A DNA stretch of 64,000 nucleotides from Thermomonas sp. S9 (GCF_024704365.1 NZ_JAJDFY010000001.1:310001-374000); one strand, 5' to 3'; shown: positions 1-9,389, counted from the first letter of the stretch. The notes: generated by a model not told the origin, from the letters alone. Numbers and translations are program-made.

Positions 1-1
1 G

Positions 2-607
2 AAGCAGGGCACCCTGCGCGCCGAGACGGTCGCCGGGCTGGTCCGCATGTACGCCTACATGCCGCTGGCCGCGGGGCTGCTGCCGAAGCTGATCCACGAG
101 GCCAACGCCGGCCGTTACGAGAACCTGATGGCGCTGGCGCGGATGCTGACCGACGGCATGCAGGACGCGATGGCGATGGGCATGCAGCTCTCGGTGGTGT
201 GCAGCGAGGACGCCGACAGCATGGTCACCCGCGCCGAGGACGCCGGCACCGTGCTGGGCAACGCGCTGCCGTCGGGCATGGCCGCGATGTGCAAGGCCTG
301 GCCGAAGGGCAAGGTGCCCGCCGATTTCAACCAGCCGCTGGCCACCCCGGTGCCGGCGCTGGTGCTGGCCGGCGAATTCGACCCGGTGACGCCGCCCCGT
401 TACGGCAGGGAGATCGTCCAGCACCTGCCGAATGGCCGCCTGTTCGTGCTCCGGGGCCAGGGCCACTCGGTGCTGGGCGCTGGCTGCATGCCGAAGCTGC
501 TTGCCCAGTTCATCGAGCACGCGGACGCCAAGGCGCTGGACGGGACCTGCCTGGACAAGCTCGGCTACCCCGCCCCCTTCGTCAGCTTCAACGGCGCCGC
601 GCCCTGA
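2..607 (+). CDS. alpha/beta hydrolase with C-terminal TAP-like domain (partial, 5' end outside window)
   Basis: The reading frame is open from the left edge, so only the C-terminal ~201 residues are seen. The segment ALVLAGEFDPVTPP followed about 30 residues later by GQGHSVLG is the acid (Asp) and histidine part of an alpha/beta-hydrolase catalytic triad, in the arrangement of the TAP-like C-terminal domain of tripeptidyl-aminopeptidase-type proteins. The nucleophile serine lies upstream of the window. A Cys pair near the end (AGCMPKLL, GTCLDKLG) suggests a disulfide and a secreted or periplasmic enzyme. It ends 40 bp before the ABC transporter gene on the same strand, so the three genes may be co-transcribed. 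The substrate cannot be told. Confidence 0.85.
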   Translation, partial: KQGTLRAETVAGLVRMYAYMPLAAGLLPKLIHEANAGRYENLMALARMLTDGMQDAMAMGMQLSVVCSEDADSMVTRAEDAGTVLGNALPSGMAAMCKAWPKGKVPADFNQPLATPVPALVLAGEFDPVTPPRYGREIVQHLPNGRLFVLRGQGHSVLGAGCMPKLLAQFIEHADAKALDGTCLDKLGYPAPFVSFNGAAP

Positions 608-647
608 GCCGGCCCCGCCACGACACGACTTCTCAAGGACTGACGCA

Positions 648-1403
648 ATGATCGTTGCAGAACACCTCCGCAAGACCTTCCCCGGACGGGGCAAGGACAA
701 GACCCCGGTGGTCGCCGTGGACGACGTCGGCTTCACCGCCCGCGACGGCGAGATCACCGGCCTGCTGGGTCCGAACGGCGCCGGCAAGACCACCACCCTG
801 CGCATGCTCTACACCCTGATGGCCCCGGAATCCGGGCGCGTGCTGGTGGATGGCATCGACGTGGCCAGCGACGCCGCGCGCGTGCGCCGCCACCTCGGCG
901 TGCTGCCCGACGCGCGCGGCGTGTACAAGCGCCTGACCGCGCGCGAGAACATCGACTACTTCGGCAGGCTGCACGGGATGGCCCCGGCGGAGATCGCCGC
1001 GCGCACCGGCAAGCTGGCGCAGGCGCTGCAGATGGAGGATTTCCTCGACCGCGCCACCGAAGGGTTCTCGCAGGGCCAGCGCACCAAGACCGCGATCGCG
1101 CGCGCGCTGGTGCATGACCCGAAGAACGTGATCCTGGACGAGCCCACCAACGGCCTCGACGTGATGACCACCCGCGGGCTGCGTGGGTTCCTGCAGGAGC
1201 TGCGCGCCGAAGGCCGCTGCGTGATCTTTTCCAGCCACATCATGCAGGAGGTCGCCGCACTGTGTGATCGCATCGTGATCATCGCCAGCGGCCGGGTCAC
1301 CGCGCAGGGCACCCCGGACGAGCTGCGCACGCTCACCGGCGAGACCAACCTGGAAGACGCCTTCGTGAAACTGATCGGCAGCGAAGAGGGCCTGCACGCA
1401 TGA
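648..1403 (+). CDS. natA: ABC transporter ATP-binding protein, NatA type
   Basis: A 251-residue ABC ATPase. Walker A GPNGAGKTT is at about residues 40-48, a short signature FSQGQRTK at about 140, Walker B VILDEPTNGLD at about 160 and the H-loop SSHIMQEV after it. The degenerate signature (SQGQ rather than SGGQ) is usual for the NatA/CcmA-type subfamily. The ATG at 648 was chosen because the upstream in-frame sequence is the antiparallel shadow of the hydrolase gene and IVAEHLRKTF is the normal N-terminus of the family. Its stop overlaps the start of the permease gene (ATGA at 1400-1403), indicating translational coupling. In Bacillus NatAB exports Na+, but the substrate here is inferred only from family resemblance. 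Confidence 0.93.
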   Translation: MIVAEHLRKTFPGRGKDKTPVVAVDDVGFTARDGEITGLLGPNGAGKTTTLRMLYTLMAPESGRVLVDGIDVASDAARVRRHLGVLPDARGVYKRLTARENIDYFGRLHGMAPAEIAARTGKLAQALQMEDFLDRATEGFSQGQRTKTAIARALVHDPKNVILDEPTNGLDVMTTRGLRGFLQELRAEGRCVIFSSHIMQEVAALCDRIVIIASGRVTAQGTPDELRTLTGETNLEDAFVKLIGSEEGLHA

Positions 1404-2593
1404 ACAAGACCTCTTTTACCACCGTGATGCTGACGGTGATGCGCAAGGAATGGCTGGACTTCTTCCGCGACCGCCGCACGTTCTTGCTGTCGCTGCTGAT
1501 GGCCCCACTGCTGTACCCGCTGATCTTCCTGGGCATCGGCAAGCTCACCCAGCTACGCGCCGAGACCCAGCTGGAGAAGACCCTCAGCGTGCCGGTGGTC
1601 GGCATGGAACGGGCGCCGAACCTGATGAAGTTCCTGGCCACCTACGGCATCGACGCCAAGCCGGCGCCGGCGGACATCGAAGCGCGCGTACGCGCGCAGC
1701 AGGAAGACCTGGCGCTGGCGATCGATGCCGACTTCGCCAAGGACTGGACGGCCGGCAAGCCCGCCAAGATCGACATCATCACCGACACCACCCGCCGCAA
1801 CGGCGACGTCAAGGTGGCGCGGGTCAGCAAGGTGCTGGAGAGCTACGGCAGCGGCGTCGGCGCGATGCGCCTGCTGGTGCGCGGCATCAACCCGGCCATC
1901 GCCGCCCCGCTGCAGGTGGGCACCCGCGACATGGCCACGCCGGAAGCCAAGAACAGCCAGTTCATGTCGATCCTGCTGCCAATGATCCTGACCATCTTCG
2001 CCTTCATCGGCGGTGCACACCTGGCGATGGACACCACCGCCGGCGAACGCGAGCGGCAATCGCTGGAGCCATTGCTGGCCACCCCGGCCGCGCGCGCGGC
2101 GCTGGTCGGCGGCAAGATGCTGGCGGCCGCGCTGCTGGGACTGGCCACCATGCTGCTGATCCTGGTCTCGTTCAAAGTCTCGGCCACCCTCGCCAGCGGC
2201 ATGGCCAGGCAGATGGACGTGAGCTTCCTGGCGATGGGCAAGCTGCTGCTGACCCTGGTCCCGCTGGTGCTGATCGGCACCGCGCTGATCACCGCGCTGG
2301 CGGCCGGCGCCAAGAGCATGAAGGAAGCGCAGAGCCACATCATGTGGCTGATGCTGCTGCCGATGCTGCCGGCCTACGGGCTGATGGCGTATCCGTTGAA
2401 AGACACCGCGGTGTGGCAGTACGCGGTGCCGTTCCTGGCGCAGAACCAGCTGATCCAGAAGATCACCCGTGGCGAAGCCGCGTCGATGGAGCAGTGGGCG
2501 CTGTACCTGGCCAGCTCGCTGGCGCTGGCGGCCGTGCTCTGGGCGCTGGCGGTGTGGCGCTACCGCCAGGAAAAGCTGGCGATTTCAGCCTGA
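1400..2593 (+). CDS. natB: ABC transporter permease, NatB type
   Basis: A 397-residue ABC-2 type permease. One membrane segment lies near the N-terminus (about residues 28-48), followed by a ~140-residue extracytoplasmic domain, then five predicted segments between about 190 and 390. The motif ERERQSLEPLLATPA after the second segment is the conserved ABC-2 coupling region. It overlaps the ATPase gene by four bases (ATGA) and is followed by a strong terminator, so the pair closes its operon. It probably exports a cation or small toxic compound together with the ATPase; the substrate is not determined by the sequence. Confidence 0.93.
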   Translation: MNKTSFTTVMLTVMRKEWLDFFRDRRTFLLSLLMAPLLYPLIFLGIGKLTQLRAETQLEKTLSVPVVGMERAPNLMKFLATYGIDAKPAPADIEARVRAQQEDLALAIDADFAKDWTAGKPAKIDIITDTTRRNGDVKVARVSKVLESYGSGVGAMRLLVRGINPAIAAPLQVGTRDMATPEAKNSQFMSILLPMILTIFAFIGGAHLAMDTTAGERERQSLEPLLATPAARAALVGGKMLAAALLGLATMLLILVSFKVSATLASGMARQMDVSFLAMGKLLLTLVPLVLIGTALITALAAGAKSMKEAQSHIMWLMLLPMLPAYGLMAYPLKDTAVWQYAVPFLAQNQLIQKITRGEAASMEQWALYLASSLALAAVLWALAVWRYRQEKLAISA

Positions 2594-2612
2594 TCCGGCG
2601 TCACCTCGCTGC

Positions 2613-2648
2613 CACGAAAAAGCCCGGCGCATGCCGGGCTTTTTCGTG
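2613..2648. terminator. bidirectional intrinsic terminator
   Basis: Perfect 16-bp inverted repeat (2613-2628 with 2633-2648) around a GCAT loop. The stem has a GC core flanked by A5 and T5, so both strands carry a U-rich tail. It separates the convergent ABC operon (plus) and TonB-domain lipoprotein gene (minus). Confidence 0.9.
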
Positions 2649-2665
2649 CCGCATCGTCGCCCGGA

Positions 2666-3710
2666 CTACTGCTCGAACGCGATCGTGCGGCGGCTGGTGA
2701 CGGCCTGGCCCACCGGCTGGAAGCGCCAGCGTTTGACCGCGGCCAGCGCCTCGCGCTCGAAATCGCGCTGGAACTGGCGCGGCACGTCGGCGGAGACCAC
2801 CCGCGCGCTGGTGACGCTGCCGTCGGTGCCGACGGTGTATTCCACCTGCACCGACCCGCTGGCGCCGGCGCGCTGGGCCGCCGGCGGATACTTCGGCCCC
2901 GGCAGGCTGATCGGCCGTAGTTCGGTGCCGCCCGCCGCGGCCGGACGCTGTGCCGGTGCCGATGCGGCCGCCTGCGCTTTCTGCTGCGCGGCGGCCTGCT
3001 GCTGGCGCTGCCGTTCGGCTTCGGCGGCGGCCGCCTGCTGCTGGCGCACCCGTTCGGCTTCGGCCTCGGCGGCGGCCTGCTGCTGGCGCTGCTGCTCGGC
3101 CGCGGCCTGCTGCTGGCGCTGCTGTTCCTGCAGCTTCTTCTGGTCTTCCTCGCGCTGCTTGGCCAGCTCGGCCCTGCGCTTGGCCTCCTCCTCGGCACTC
3201 AGGGCCTGGGCTTCGGCGCGCTTTTTTGGCCGTCGCCTCGGCGCCCGCGACGCCCGCCTTCAGCCGCCCCAGCGCCGGATGGTTGGGATCGGCCTTGCCG
3301 ATCAGGGCCACCAGCCGCTTGGCTTCGTCGAGGTCGTCGCGCGCCAGCGCCTGGTCGGCGGCGATCACCGCCATCGGCAGCAGGTCGCTGAGGGCGCTGG
3401 CGGCACTGGCGTTGCCCGGCTGCTTGTCGCGCAGGGCCAGGTAGTACTCCATGGCGTTGTTGCCAGCCGGCGCGTACAGGCGATTCTCGTTGTACGCCTT
3501 GCTGGCGGCCTCGCGCAGCTCGTCCACGCCCATCGCGGAGACCGAAGTCGCCACCACCGATTCCGGGGTGGGCGCCTTGGCCGCCGTCGGAGCGGCCTGC
3601 GGGCCGGCTGTGGCCGCCTCGTCCTTCTTGCAGCCGGCCAACGCGACCACCACTGCCATCGTCAATGCGACCGGCACCAGCCCCTGGTGCCGCTTGTTGC
3701 TTGCAGACAT
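2666..3710 (-). CDS. TonB C-terminal-domain lipoprotein (frameshifted)
   Basis: The N-terminal part starts at ATG 3710 and has a lipobox (VVALAGC, then KKDE), followed by a helical region of about 120 residues. The frame breaks at an A6 run (T6 at 3222-3227 on the plus strand). In the frame one base on, the protein continues with a Gln/Ala/Arg-rich coiled coil (repeated QRQQQAAAE units) and a TonB C-terminal domain (KYPPAAQRAG...GSVQVEYTV...VKRWRFQPVG) to a stop at 2666. Removing one A gives an uninterrupted 347-residue protein, so an indel is the likely cause. A TonB-type domain on a lipid-anchored or lipobox-bearing protein is unusual compared with the normal TonB membrane anchor. It is not in the exbBD operon, and its function is unknown. 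Confidence 0.75.
3222..3227 (-). other. frameshift point in TonB-domain lipoprotein
   Basis: T6 on the plus strand (A6 in the gene). The upstream frame runs on into Arg/Gly-rich shadow peptide. The downstream frame has the coiled coil and TonB domain. One A fewer restores a single 348-codon frame. Confidence 0.8.
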
Positions 3711-3798
3711 GTTCCTGATTCCCCTGTGGAGATGCACCCGGTTCCACGATAGCACGCGGCAGCGGCGCCGGCTTGTCAAGCCAAAGGTGCGTCCGCGC

Positions 3799-5199
3799 TC
3801 ACTTTCCGATGCAGAAGCTGGCGAAAATGTGACCGAGTAGCGCATCCGCATCCACCCGCCCGCCGATTTCGCCGAGGCTGGAATGCGCCGCCGCCAGGGC
3901 CTCGGCCGCCAGTTCCAGGCGCTCGTGCGCAAGCTCCGCGCCGGCTTGCCGCAGCCACGCCTGCGCGCGCGTCAGCGCCTCCACGTGGCGCGCGCGCGCG
4001 GAGAACGCGCCGTCGCCACCGCTCGCCCCGGCCAGCGCCGCCAGCCGTGCGTGCAGTGCGGGCAGCCCGGCGCCGGTCTGCGCCGAGACCGCCAGCGCCG
4101 CCAGCCGTGCGTGCAGTGCGGGCAGCCCGGCGCCGGTCTGCGCCGAGACCGCCAGCGCATCCGCGCCGAGCGCGGGCAACTGCGGCAGCAGGTCGGCCTT
4201 GTTGTGCACCCATAGCACCTGCGGCACCGCGGCCAGGTCGGCGGCGACCGCCGCGCGCCCGGCCCCAGGGTCGCGCGCGTCCAGCACCACCAGCGCCAGA
4301 TCGGCGCGCGCCAGTTCGGCGCGCGCGCGGCGGATGCCCTCGGCCTCGATCGCATCGCCGGCCTCGCGCAGCCCGGCGGTATCGACCAGCGTGAGCTCGA
4401 CCCCGTCGATCCGCACGGTTTCCTGGAGCAGGTCGCGGGTGGTGCCGGCGATGTCGGTGACGATCGCGCGCGCACTGCCGGCCAGCGCGTTCAGCAGCGA
4501 GCTCTTGCCGGCATTCGGCGGCCCCACCAGCACCGCGTGCAGGCCGTCGCGCAGGCGGCGGCCGCGCTCGGCTTCGTCCCGGAGCGTGGCCAATTCGCGC
4601 GCGGCCTGCTCCAGCGCGCGCCGCAGGGCCTCGCCGCCGAGGGTGTCCAGCGGTTCGTCGGCGAAATCGATCGCGGCCTCGACCTGCACCCGCAGGCCCA
4701 GCACGCCGGCCATCACGGCCTCGACCCGGCGCGAGAACACGCCGTCCAGCGAGCGCCGCGCCGCGCGCGCAGCCTGCAGGTCGGCGGCGGCGATGAGGTC
4801 GGCGATCGCCTCGGCCTGGGCCAGGTCCAGCTTGCCGTTGAGGAAGGCGCGCTGGCTGAATTCGCCCGGCCCGGCCTGCTGCGCACCCAGCGCCACGCAG
4901 CGCGCCACCAGCGCGCGCAGCAGCACCGGGCTGCCGTGCGCCTGCAGCTCCACCACGTCCTCGCCGGTGAAGCTGGCCGGGGCGCGGAAATACAGCGCGA
5001 TGCCGTCGTCGATCGGAGTGCCGTCGGCGTCCAGGAAGCGCACGTGGTGGGCATGGCGCACCCGCAGCCGGCGCGCGCACACGGTTTCCGCGATCGCCTT
5101 CGCGCGTGGGCCCGACAGGCGCACGATCCCCACCCCGCCCGTGCCCGGCGCGCTGGCGATGGCGACGATGGTGGCGGGGCTGGCGGCGGCGTGGTTCAT
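3799..5199 (-). CDS. mnmE: tRNA uridine-5-carboxymethylaminomethyl modification GTPase MnmE, with internal 20-residue duplication
   Basis: With MnmG, MnmE installs the cmnm5 group on the wobble uridine of several tRNAs. The N-terminal tetrahydrofolate-binding domain starts [19 protein letters not shown]. The G domain has G1 [10 protein letters not shown]2 TTRD, G3 DTAGLR, G4 NKAD and G5 VSAQTG. The C-terminal helical domain ends FCIGK with the catalytic Cys. The product is 466 residues; without a perfect 60-bp tandem duplication (4031-4150) it would be 446, the length I expect for this family. The duplication repeats [20 protein letters not shown], so the G5 loop is present twice. It lies downstream of yidC, separated by a terminator hairpin. 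Confidence 0.97.
   Translation of the reverse strand: MNHAAASPATIVAIASAPGTGGVGIVRLSGPRAKAIAETVCARRLRVRHAHHVRFLDADGTPIDDGIALYFRAPASFTGEDVVELQAHGSPVLLRALVARCVALGAQQAGPGEFSQRAFLNGKLDLAQAEAIADLIAAADLQAARAARRSLDGVFSRRVEAVMAGVLGLRVQVEAAIDFADEPLDTLGGEALRRALEQAARELATLRDEAERGRRLRDGLHAVLVGPPNAGKSSLLNALAGSARAIVTDIAGTTRDLLQETVRIDGVELTLVDTAGLREAGDAIEAEGIRRARAELARADLALVVLDARDPGAGRAAVAADLAAVPQVLWVHNKADLLPQLPALGADALAVSAQTGAGLPALHARLAALAVSAQTGAGLPALHARLAALAGASGGDGAFSARARHVEALTRAQAWLRQAGAELAHERLELAAEALAAAHSSLGEIGGRVDADALLGHIFASFCIGK
4031..4150. repeat. perfect 60-bp tandem duplication inside mnmE
   Basis: Copies at 4031-4090 and 4091-4150 are identical, and the match runs on for eight bases into 4151-4158. 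The duplication is in frame and adds 20 residues covering the G5 motif of MnmE. Perfect identity implies a very recent event or an assembly error. Confidence 0.95.
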
Positions 5200-5220
5200 C
5201 GCGGCATGATCGCAAAAACG

Positions 5221-5248
5221 CACGGACCCGCCGCGCGGCGGGTCCGTG
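5221..5248 (-). terminator. intrinsic terminator after yidC
   Basis: 12-bp perfect stem (5221-5232 with 5237-5248) and a GCGC loop. Read on the minus strand it is followed by CG and a T5 run. It lies between yidC and mnmE, with the mnmE start about 20 bp beyond, so mnmE probably has its own promoter or depends on read-through. Confidence 0.8.
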
Positions 5249-5269
5249 CAGGGCGCGTGGCGGCGCAGG

Positions 5270-6913
5270 TCAGGCGGCCTTGGCCGGCGCCTCGGCGAAG
5301 CGCTTGGTGTTCCACCACTGCTGCAGCATGCCCAGCGCACCGTTGGTGACCCAGTACAGCACCAGGCCGGCGGGGAAGAAGGCGAACATCACCGCCATCA
5401 CCAGCGGCATCAGCTGCATCATTTTCTTCTGCATCGGGTCCATGCCGACCATCGGGGTCATGCGCTGGGTCAGGAACATGATCGCGGCGTTGAGCAGCGG
5501 CAGGATGAAGTAGGGATCGCGCGCGGTGAGGTCGTTGACCCAGCCGACGATCCACGGCGCCTGGCGCAGCTCGACCGCCTCCAGCAGCACGTAATACAGG
5601 GCCAGGAACACCGGCATCTGGATCAGCACCGGCAGGCAGCCGCCGGCCGGATTGATCTTCTCCTTCTTGTACAGGTCCAGCATCGCCATCTGGAACTTCT
5701 GCTTGTCGTCGCCGTAGCGCTCCTTGAGCTGCTCGATGCGCGGCTGGAACTTGCGCATCTTGGCCATCGAGCGGTACTGCGCGGCCGACAGCGGATACAG
5801 CACCAGCTTGATCAGCACCACCAGCAGCACGATCGCCCAGCCCCAGTTGTGGGTCAGCTTGTGCAGCTGGGTCAGCAGCCAGTGGATGGGCTTGGAGAGC
5901 ACGGTGAAGATGCCGTAGTCCATGGCCAGCCCCAGCCCCGGCGCGGTGGCATCGAGCTTGTCGGCCAGCTTCGGCCCGACCCACAGGGTGGCATCGCTTT
6001 CAAAGCGCTGGCCGGGTGCCAGGGTGATCGCCGGGCCGCGCGCGCTGATGCTGTACAGCGCTCCCTTCTCGCCCAGCGTGTACAGCGCCGGCTGGTCCGG
6101 CTGCGGTACCCAGGCCGCGAGGAAATAATGCTGCGACAGCGCCACCCAGCCGCCGGTCACCTGCAGGTTCAGCGGGCCGTCCTTGGTGAAGTCCGGGTAC
6201 TTGCGCTTCTTGTATTTGTCCTGCGGGCTGTACCAGGCCGCACCGTTGAGGCTGAAGGATTCGGGATTGGTGAAGCCGCTCTTGACCACCGGCGGGACGC
6301 GCTCCAGGCGGCGGTCGATGTCGCCGCTCCACGGGCTGCTGCCGGCGTTCACGACCTCGTCGCGCACCTGCAGCGCGTAGCTGCCGCGGGCCAGGGTGAA
6401 GGTGCGCTGCACGCGCAGGCCGCTGGCGGCGGTTGCTTCGAACACCGCCTGCACACGCGGCTGCCCGGCGGCCAGGGTGAACGCACGCGCCGCGCCCTGC
6501 GGCTGCCAGGCCAGCTCGCGCCCCTGCGCATCGCGCCAGAGCGCCTCGGCCGCGAAGAAGCGGGTCGGGTCGGCATCGAACAACACCACCGGCGGACTGC
6601 CCGGAGCGCGGCTCTGCGGATACTTCAGCAATTCGGCATGGGTCACCGCGCGGCCATCCAGCACCAGCGCCAGCACGTCGTTGCGCAGCTGCACGCTGAC
6701 CGGGGCCGGGACCGCCACGCTGGCGGCGGCAGCGGGGGCGGACGCGGCGGGCGTCGCGGCCGGGATCGCGGGCACCGCGGCCAGGGCCCCAGTGGCGGTG
6801 GCCGCTGGCACTGCGGCCGCTGCGGTCTCCTGCGGCGGCGTACCCCATTCGCGCCAGAGCAGGAAGGCCACCATCAGCCAGGCGGCAAGCAGGAAGGTGC
6901 GGGTCTGGTTCAT
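5270..6913 (-). CDS. yidC: membrane protein insertase YidC
   Basis: 547 residues. It inserts and folds inner-membrane proteins, alone or with SecYEG. The N-terminal membrane anchor ([19 protein letters not shown]) is followed by an Ala-rich linker and the large periplasmic beta domain typical of Gram-negative YidC. A C-terminal core of five membrane helices includes the conserved stretch [20 protein letters not shown] region (here [11 protein letters not shown] then [12 protein letters not shown]) and the final NNxLGxxQQW-like [14 protein letters not shown]. The gene follows rnpA with no room for yidD between them. Its start forms an ATGA with a TGA in another frame of the rnpA region. Confidence 0.98.
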   Translation of the reverse strand: MNQTRTFLLAAWLMVAFLLWREWGTPPQETAAAAVPAATATGALAAVPAIPAATPAASAPAAAASVAVPAPVSVQLRNDVLALVLDGRAVTHAELLKYPQSRAPGSPPVVLFDADPTRFFAAEALWRDAQGRELAWQPQGAARAFTLAAGQPRVQAVFEATAASGLRVQRTFTLARGSYALQVRDEVVNAGSSPWSGDIDRRLERVPPVVKSGFTNPESFSLNGAAWYSPQDKYKKRKYPDFTKDGPLNLQVTGGWVALSQHYFLAAWVPQPDQPALYTLGEKGALYSISARGPAITLAPGQRFESDATLWVGPKLADKLDATAPGLGLAMDYGIFTVLSKPIHWLLTQLHKLTHNWGWAIVLLVVLIKLVLYPLSAAQYRSMAKMRKFQPRIEQLKERYGDDKQKFQMAMLDLYKKEKINPAGGCLPVLIQMPVFLALYYVLLEAVELRQAPWIVGWVNDLTARDPYFILPLLNAAIMFLTQRMTPMVGMDPMQKKMMQLMPLVMAVMFAFFPAGLVLYWVTNGALGMLQQWWNTKRFAEAPAKAA

Positions 6914-6952
6914 TCGTCAGCCGTCTCGGGACCGCGCATGCGCGCAGCCGGA

Positions 6953-7421
6953 TCAAGGGGGGATGGGAGGACGTCGCGGCCGGCATTGTGCCGACCGCGG
7001 CCGGTGCGGGCAACGCATCCGCGCGGCGTAGCAGGCGCTGCAGGGTGGCGCGCAGGGCCGCCGCATCGGCCTGCGCCGCGCCGCGGCGGGCGACGATCAC
7101 GTAAGCGCCGGGGCGCAGCTGCGGGCGCAGCTGGCGGAACGTTTCGCGCAGGGCGCGCTTGATCCGGTTGCGGCCGACCGCGCGCGAATCCACCTTGCGC
7201 GAGACCGCCAGCCCCAGCCGCGCGGGCGCGGCGTCTTCCAGCCAGTGCAGCGCGAGGTCGGGCTCGGTCTTGCGCTTGCCGGTCTCGAACACGCGCGCGA
7301 ACTCGGCCTTGGCGCGCACCCGCGCTGCGCGCGGGAAGCCGTGGCGGAGGCGATCGGCAGACGCGACGACGCCGGCATCCTGTGCGGAGGCCGGCGTCGG
7401 AGGTGTCACGGGCGCGGTCAT
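6953..7421 (-). CDS. rnpA: ribonuclease P protein component (frameshifted near 3' end)
   Basis: RnpA binds the RNase P RNA and helps process tRNA 5' ends. The core has FPRAARVRAKAEFARVF, RLGLAVSRKVDSRAVGRNRIKRALRE and AYVIVARR, with the RNR motif intact. The frame as written has no stop until 6000, deep inside yidC on the same strand. At 6957-6962 there is a G6 run; with five bases the protein would end GTMPAATSSHPP at a TGA at 6953, giving 155 residues, close to the family length. I therefore take the long read-through as an indel artefact. Start: ATG 7421 is used; an in-frame TTG at 7436 is possible. Confidence 0.85.
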
Positions 7422-7442
7422 CGGATTCCGGCACAAGGCCGG

Positions 7443-7462
7443 ACACGGCCTTGCGGCCGTGT
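7443..7462 (-). terminator. hairpin between rpmH and rnpA (attenuator-like)
   Basis: 8-bp perfect stem (7443-7450 with 7455-7462) with a TTGC loop just after the rpmH stop on the minus strand. There is no T run, so it is more likely an mRNA processing or attenuation structure that sets the large rpmH:rnpA expression difference. Confidence 0.45.
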
Positions 7463-7465
7463 GGG

Positions 7466-7606
7466 TCAGACCGTCAGGCGACGGCGGCCCTTGGCGCGGC
7501 GGCGGGCCAGCACCTTGCGGCCGTCGGCCGTCTTCATCCGGGCGCGGAAACCGTGGTCGCGCTTACGCTTGAGGTTGCTGGGCTGGTAGGTGCGCTTGGT
7601 CGCCAT
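7466..7606 (-). CDS. rpmH: 50S ribosomal protein L34
   Basis: 46 residues, read directly from the minus strand: starts [20 protein letters not shown] and ends [12 protein letters not shown]. This is the full normal length and sequence pattern of L34, a small basic protein of the large ribosomal subunit. It is the first gene of the rpmH-rnpA-yidC block and diverges from dnaA, as in most proteobacterial origin regions. A good sigma70-type promoter lies upstream. Confidence 0.97.
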   Translation of the reverse strand: MATKRTYQPSNLKRKRDHGFRARMKTADGRKVLARRRAKGRRRLTV

Positions 7607-7646
7607 GGCGGGCCTGTTTGCTTTGTTTCAACGGAAAAGACCGCGG

Positions 7647-7675
7647 ATAATAGCGGCCGTCCCGGCGCGACGCAA
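7647..7675 (-). promoter_or_regulatory. probable sigma70 promoter of rpmH
   Basis: On the minus strand a TTGCGT -35 (7670-7675) and a TATTAT -10 (7647-7652) are separated by 17 bp, about 40 bp upstream of the rpmH ATG. Confidence 0.65.
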
Positions 7676-7752
7676 GCCCGCCTGCGCGCGGCGCCGAGTG
7701 TGCGGGGTTTTGCTCGGCCCGGGGCGATGCTAGTCTGGCGCATTCCCCGACC

Positions 7753-7761
7753 TTATCCACA
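7753..7761 (+). promoter_or_regulatory. DnaA box upstream of dnaA
   Basis: TTATCCACA, a perfect match to the DnaA box consensus, 51 bp before the dnaA start. It may serve dnaA autoregulation and/or oriC function. Confidence 0.8.
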
Positions 7762-7811
7762 GGCGCTCCACAGACGTCTGGTTCGTTTCCGTTTTCGAGA
7801 CCCGCCCGCGC

Positions 7812-9137
7812 ATGGATGTTTGGCCCACCTGCCTGCAACGCCTGGAATCCGAACTGCCGCAGGAGGACGTGCTGGCCTGGCTGCGCCCGCTGCAGGCCGC
7901 CCACGAAGGCGATGGCCTGGTGCTGTACGCGCCCAACATCTTCGTGCGCGACGAGGTGCAGTCGCGCTTCCTGCCGCGCATCCGCGAACTGGCGCGCCAT
8001 TATGGCGGCAATACCGAGGTGCTGCTGGACATCGGCGCCCCGCGCCGCGCGCCGGAACCGGCGCCGGCTGCTCCGGCCATCGCGCCCCGCCCGGGCCCGG
8101 CGGCGGCGGCGTTCCAGGGCAATGTGGACCTGCACTACACCTTCGACAATTTCGTGGAAGGCCGCAGCAACCAGCTGGCGCGCGCTGCCGCCTGGCACGC
8201 GGCGCAAAAGCCGGGCGACCGCGGCCACAACCCGCTGTTGCTGTACGGCGGCACCGGCCTCGGCAAGACCCACCTGATGCACGCGGCCGGCAACGAGATG
8301 CGCCGGCTCAACCCCGAGGCGCGGGTGCTGTACCTGCGCTCCAATACCTTCTACGACGCGTTCTTCCGCGCCCTGCAGGAAAAGAGCACCGACCAGTTCA
8401 AGCGCCAGTTCCAGAAGATCGACGCGCTGCTGATCGACGACATCCAGTTCTTCGCCGGCAAGGACCGCACCCAGGAGGAGTTCTTCCACACCTTCAATGC
8501 GCTGTTCGAGGGCCGCCAGCAGATCATCCTCACCTGCGACCGCTATCCGCGCGAGGTGGACGGGCTGGAGCCGCGCCTGAAGTCGCGCCTGGGCTGGGGG
8601 CTGTCGGTGGCGATCGATCCGCCGGATTTCGAGACCCGCGCCCAGATCGTGCTGGCCAAGGCGCGCGAGCGCGGCGCGGTGATCCCGGACGAGGTGGCCC
8701 AGCTGATCGCCAAGAAGATGCGCAGCAACGTGCGCGAGCTGGAAGGCGCGATCAACAAGCTGACCGCCCAGGCCGGCCTGCTGGGCCGCGCGGTGACCAT
8801 GGAATTCGCCCAGGAGACCCTGCGCGACCTGTGGCGCGCGCAGCAGCAGTCGATCAGCATCCCCAACATCCAGAAGGCCGTGGCAGACTACTACGGGCTG
8901 CAGCTGCGGGAGATGCTGGGGAAGAAGCGCAACCGTTCGCTGGCGCGTCCGCGGCAGATGGCGATGGCGCTGGCCAAGGAGTTGACCGAGCACAGCCTGC
9001 CGGAAATCGGGATGGCGTTCGACGGCCGCGACCACACCACCGTGCTGCACGCCTGCCGCCAGATCCGCACCTTGATGGAAAGCGATGGCAAGCTGCACGA
9101 GGATTGGGAAAAACTGTTGCGCAAACTCAGTGAGTGA
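7812..9137 (+). CDS. dnaA: chromosomal replication initiator protein DnaA
   Basis: 441 residues. DnaA binds DnaA boxes at oriC, oligomerises with ATP and opens the origin. Domain I begins [17 protein letters not shown] short Pro/Ala-rich domain II follows (about 75-100). The AAA+ domain has Walker [11 protein letters not shown] near residue 147 and Walker [14 protein letters not shown]. Domain IV at the C-terminus has the DnaA signature [17 protein letters not shown] 7812 is supported by the canonical N-terminus. Flanking DnaA boxes upstream and downstream fit an origin. Confidence 0.99.
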   Translation: MDVWPTCLQRLESELPQEDVLAWLRPLQAAHEGDGLVLYAPNIFVRDEVQSRFLPRIRELARHYGGNTEVLLDIGAPRRAPEPAPAAPAIAPRPGPAAAAFQGNVDLHYTFDNFVEGRSNQLARAAAWHAAQKPGDRGHNPLLLYGGTGLGKTHLMHAAGNEMRRLNPEARVLYLRSNTFYDAFFRALQEKSTDQFKRQFQKIDALLIDDIQFFAGKDRTQEEFFHTFNALFEGRQQIILTCDRYPREVDGLEPRLKSRLGWGLSVAIDPPDFETRAQIVLAKARERGAVIPDEVAQLIAKKMRSNVRELEGAINKLTAQAGLLGRAVTMEFAQETLRDLWRAQQQSISIPNIQKAVADYYGLQLREMLGKKRNRSLARPRQMAMALAKELTEHSLPEIGMAFDGRDHTTVLHACRQIRTLMESDGKLHEDWEKLLRKLSE

Positions 9138-9389
9138 CGCCGGGAGAAACTGTGGACAAGTCCGGAATGGCCGCCCTCCGAAAAATCATCCACAGCTTTT
9201 CCCCAGCACCCGACACGGTTTTGCAATGCTTTTCCATTACTTGATTTACAAGTAAAAACAATGACTTGAACCACTTATCCCGGGATTTTCCGGACACCAG
9301 CACCACCCCGTTTTCAGATTTATCTCCATTTCCAGAAGCAGGAGCAGCCTGCCTGCCCTGCCTCCCAAACGAACGGCCGAGGGGTCAAC
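9138..9389. other. dnaA-dnaN intergenic region, candidate oriC element
   Basis: 252 bp without a gene and clearly richer in A/T than its surroundings. It holds near-consensus DnaA boxes TGTGGACAA (9151-9159, minus orientation) and TCATCCACA (9186-9194), a partial box starting TTATCC at 9275, and an A/T-rich tract at about 9216-9262 that includes a 7-bp inverted repeat TTACTTG/CAAGTAA (9237-9255). These are the parts expected of an origin with a duplex-unwinding element. The rpmH-dnaA gap is the alternative site or a second part of a bipartite origin. Confidence 0.6.

Noticed and set aside
3222..3227. Programmed ribosomal frameshift at the A6 run in the TonB-domain lipoprotein
   Set aside because: The shift needed is +1 relative to the upstream frame, whereas A-run slippery sites normally give -1, and no stimulatory structure or internal Shine-Dalgarno stands out. 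Other genes show similar indels without slippery motifs.
6000..7436. 478-residue RnpA reading frame
   Set aside because: The part beyond the RnpA core is a shadow of yidC; a one-base indel in a G6 run explains the missing stop.
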